DNA of 6,612 nucleotides from Bacillota bacterium (lineage in GTDB: Bacteria > Bacillota_E > Sulfobacillia > Sulfobacillales > Sulfobacillaceae): NCBI GenBank assembly GCA_021802375.1, contig JAKAAL010000236.1:1-6612 (forward strand), given 5' to 3'. The notes under the pieces were generated by a model. It was not told where the DNA came from. It made no database searches and saw only the letters and a list, made by a program, of their open reading frames with translations. The position numbers and the translations under genes are program-made. Shown in pieces: positions 5,110 to 6,612 of the stretch (within the stretch, counting starts at the first letter, position 1; every line of letters begins with the position of its first letter).

Positions 5110-5458
5110 GACGATTCCCCTCATATAGTTTTTTTAGTATATCACGCTTCAAGGTCGCACCAGAATTTCGGAATCCATCGCGCCACCGACAATGACGCGC
5201 TGGATTCCGATTCCGCGAGCATCAAACCGGTCTAGAAGCCGCTATTCATCCTTGGCATCCTCGGGATGTTACCAAATTTGGTGTAAACTTTATTCGACAC
5301 ACCTTGGTAACGGTCAAGGAGATTGGCCCAAAACCGATGTTAGTAATGATGCCGTCCCGCGTTTAAGCCGTCGTCGTGGAGCTCCGCGAATTACTTTCCA
5401 GCACGGGTTTAGGGGTCCAAAGGAGGCGTTGCATTGAGAAACCGTCTTTAACTCCCCA
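5110..5458. other. Gene-poor stretch between the MFS and nucleotidyltransferase genes
   Basis: No intact gene is evident. The most gene-like part is an open plus-strand frame at 5196-5366, described separately. A near-perfect ribosome binding site AAAGGAGG (5419-5426) precedes a TTG at 5434 by 7 bases, but that frame stops after five codons. There is no clear terminator for the minus-strand MFS gene. Confidence 0.45.
5196..5366 (+). pseudogene. Gene-like fragment of unknown family
   Basis: Between a TGA at 5193-5195 and a TAA at 5364-5366 the plus strand is open for 56 codons with protein-like content: HPWHPRDVTKFGVNFIRHTL, then a hydrophobic strand (MLVMM). There is no start codon near its beginning and no ribosome binding site, so if real it is the broken C-terminal end of a gene. 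I do not recognise it. A longer plus-strand frame (ATG at 5192 to 5437) overlaps it, but its composition looks less like protein. It may be chance. Confidence 0.25.
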
Positions 5459-6612
5459 TTACGTGAGTTCGACCTGTGTGAAATCCAATTGGTGAAACGG
5501 TCGGGTGAGGAGAACGGTTACCACGCCGACAAATCCTAAGACCGCAAAGACTAAAATCGTCGATGTTACCCCCAGCCGATGGGCCAACATCCCCGAGAAA
5601 AAGTAACTGATGCTGGACACGCCGGTAGACGCCGCGACTAACACCGCCCGCACACGCCCTAATTTCTCTCGCGGCGTATAGTGTTGAAGAATGGTGATAA
5701 ACGGAATGTTAAACAAGCTGATGGCCGCGCCCACCCCTAACAAGGCGATCAGACTGGCGTCGATATGGCGACTGAGACCAAAGAGAGCCATGAATACCGA
5801 TTCCCCTACGGTGGCCAGGCCTAAGTACATCGGGAGCAACGAGCTGGCCATGCGGAATTTACTGAACACCAATGCACATAACATTCCGCCTCCTGTCACG
5901 GCGATCTCCAAGTCAGCATATTGTTGGGACCCGCCATGGAGGACATCCAACGCATAGGGGGCCATCAACGTGATGGTGGGGGTAATGGCGATGTTGGAGA
6001 ACACCGCCAATCCCAGCACCGAAACTAACCATTTTTTGCCTAGGACAAAGGTGATGCCGTCACCCCAGGGGGCCATCAGGCCGGTTTTGGCGATGGCTGT
6101 CATCGGGTCGTGCGGTGTCCGCAAACTCCCGAGCAGACCGAATCCCAGAAAGTAGCCCAGACTCTCCACAAAAAGAATCCGGCCCACACTCAGCAGCGAT
6201 GCCGTGACCCCGCCTAAAGCCAATCCGATCATGCTGCCAAACTGATACACGATACTTATTAAGGCGTTCGCGCGGGAGAGGTCGTGCTCGTCCACGATGT
6301 CTCGGATCAGTTTGGTGCTGGAGAGTTCATACAGGGCCCCGAGTGCGACCAAAATGACTGACATCACCATGAGCCACAATAAGGAGATGTGGGCAAGAGA
6401 AATCAACAAACCGAACCCCAGTAATAAACCGCCTCGTGCGAATAACAGGGTTTGCATGAGGGGCTTCGCGGGGAAGCGGTCGCTCAGAGGGCCCAACACC
6501 AGATTAAAAACAAATCGCGCAAAGTACGTCAACGCAATGAGCACCGCGAGAGACGTGACGCCGACCGTTTTCGAATAGGCCCAGTAAATCGCAATGTACG
6601 TCACGTTGGACC
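5459..6612 (-). CDS. MFS exporter, N-terminus beyond the window
   Basis: A 12-helix major facilitator superfamily transporter of the EntS / macrolide-efflux-like group, in the inner membrane, probably exporting a small molecule by proton antiport. The visible part is about 384 residues, and the frame stays open to the window edge with SNVTYIAIYW before the first possible GTG (6604), so roughly the first 25-30 residues are missing. MFS motif A (GPLSDRF, with Asp at about residue 42 from that GTG) follows the second helix. The half-repeat signature LSRANALIS, then GLALGG lies mid-N-terminal half, and FNIPFITILQHYTPREKLGRV matches the C-domain signature of this group. Hydrophobic helices alternate with short loops throughout. 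The TAA is at 5461-5459. Substrate cannot be read from the sequence, and neighbours give no hint. Confidence 0.88.
   Translation of the reverse strand, partial: SNVTYIAIYWAYSKTVGVTSLAVLIALTYFARFVFNLVLGPLSDRFPAKPLMQTLLFARGGLLLGFGLLISLAHISLLWLMVMSVILVALGALYELSSTKLIRDIVDEHDLSRANALISIVYQFGSMIGLALGGVTASLLSVGRILFVESLGYFLGFGLLGSLRTPHDPMTAIAKTGLMAPWGDGITFVLGKKWLVSVLGLAVFSNIAITPTITLMAPYALDVLHGGSQQYADLEIAVTGGGMLCALVFSKFRMASSLLPMYLGLATVGESVFMALFGLSRHIDASLIALLGVGAAISLFNIPFITILQHYTPREKLGRVRAVLVAASTGVSSISYFFSGMLAHRLGVTSTILVFAVLGFVGVVTVLLTRPFHQLDFTQVELT

Noticed and set aside
4930..5235. 101-codon plus-strand ORF
   Set aside because: It mostly lies antisense to the nucleotidyltransferase, which has an intact active site and ribosome binding site.
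6297..6604. GTG at 6604 as the true MFS start
   Set aside because: The frame stays open to the window edge with residues typical of the first transmembrane helix, so the gene extends beyond the window.

Overview
The window looks like a mobile-element-rich accessory region of a bacterial chromosome or plasmid. Strong GGAGG-type ribosome binding sites, GTG starts, mixed GC content and the gene types suggest a Bacillota-like host, possibly a Sulfobacillus or Alicyclobacillus relative. That placement is an inference; no rRNA, tRNA or core gene is present to fix it.

Layout, left to right. Bases 1-552 hold no convincing gene, but contain a Rho-independent terminator reading leftward (172-205) and a strong hairpin (480-501). 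Next is a complete large serine recombinase on the minus strand (553-2040), with its own promoter and ribosome binding site. A 48-residue ORF diverges from it (2120-2266). A non-coding stretch follows (2267-2555).

The centre is an interrupted toxin-antitoxin locus, all on the minus strand. An AbrB/SpoVT-fold antitoxin (4361-4600) overlaps by ATGA the start of a Doc/Fic-family toxin gene. The toxin gene is cut in two: its first 70 codons lie at 4156-4364 and its last 62 at 2556-2744. Between them sits a roughly 1.41-kb IS200/IS605-type element (about 2745-4155) carrying only tnpB (2884-4023), with related hairpins near both ends. Removing the element and restoring one missing G rebuilds a 132-residue Doc protein. 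The rebuilt Fic motif has Gln where the catalytic His is expected, so the toxin appears inactivated in up to three ways. Because TnpB elements take their guide from the DNA beyond their right end, this copy should carry a guide copied from doc, with TTCAA as the adjacent motif, and so would recognise an uninterrupted doc allele.

Upstream of the antitoxin is a stand-alone MNT-type nucleotidyltransferase (4774-5109), followed closely by a 22-codon ORF that may be the remnant of a partner gene. After a gene-poor stretch with one gene-like fragment (5196-5366), the window ends in a minus-strand MFS exporter (5459-6612) whose N-terminus lies outside the window. The left and middle parts are a site of repeated insertion and gene decay; the MFS gene looks like ordinary, unrelated cargo.
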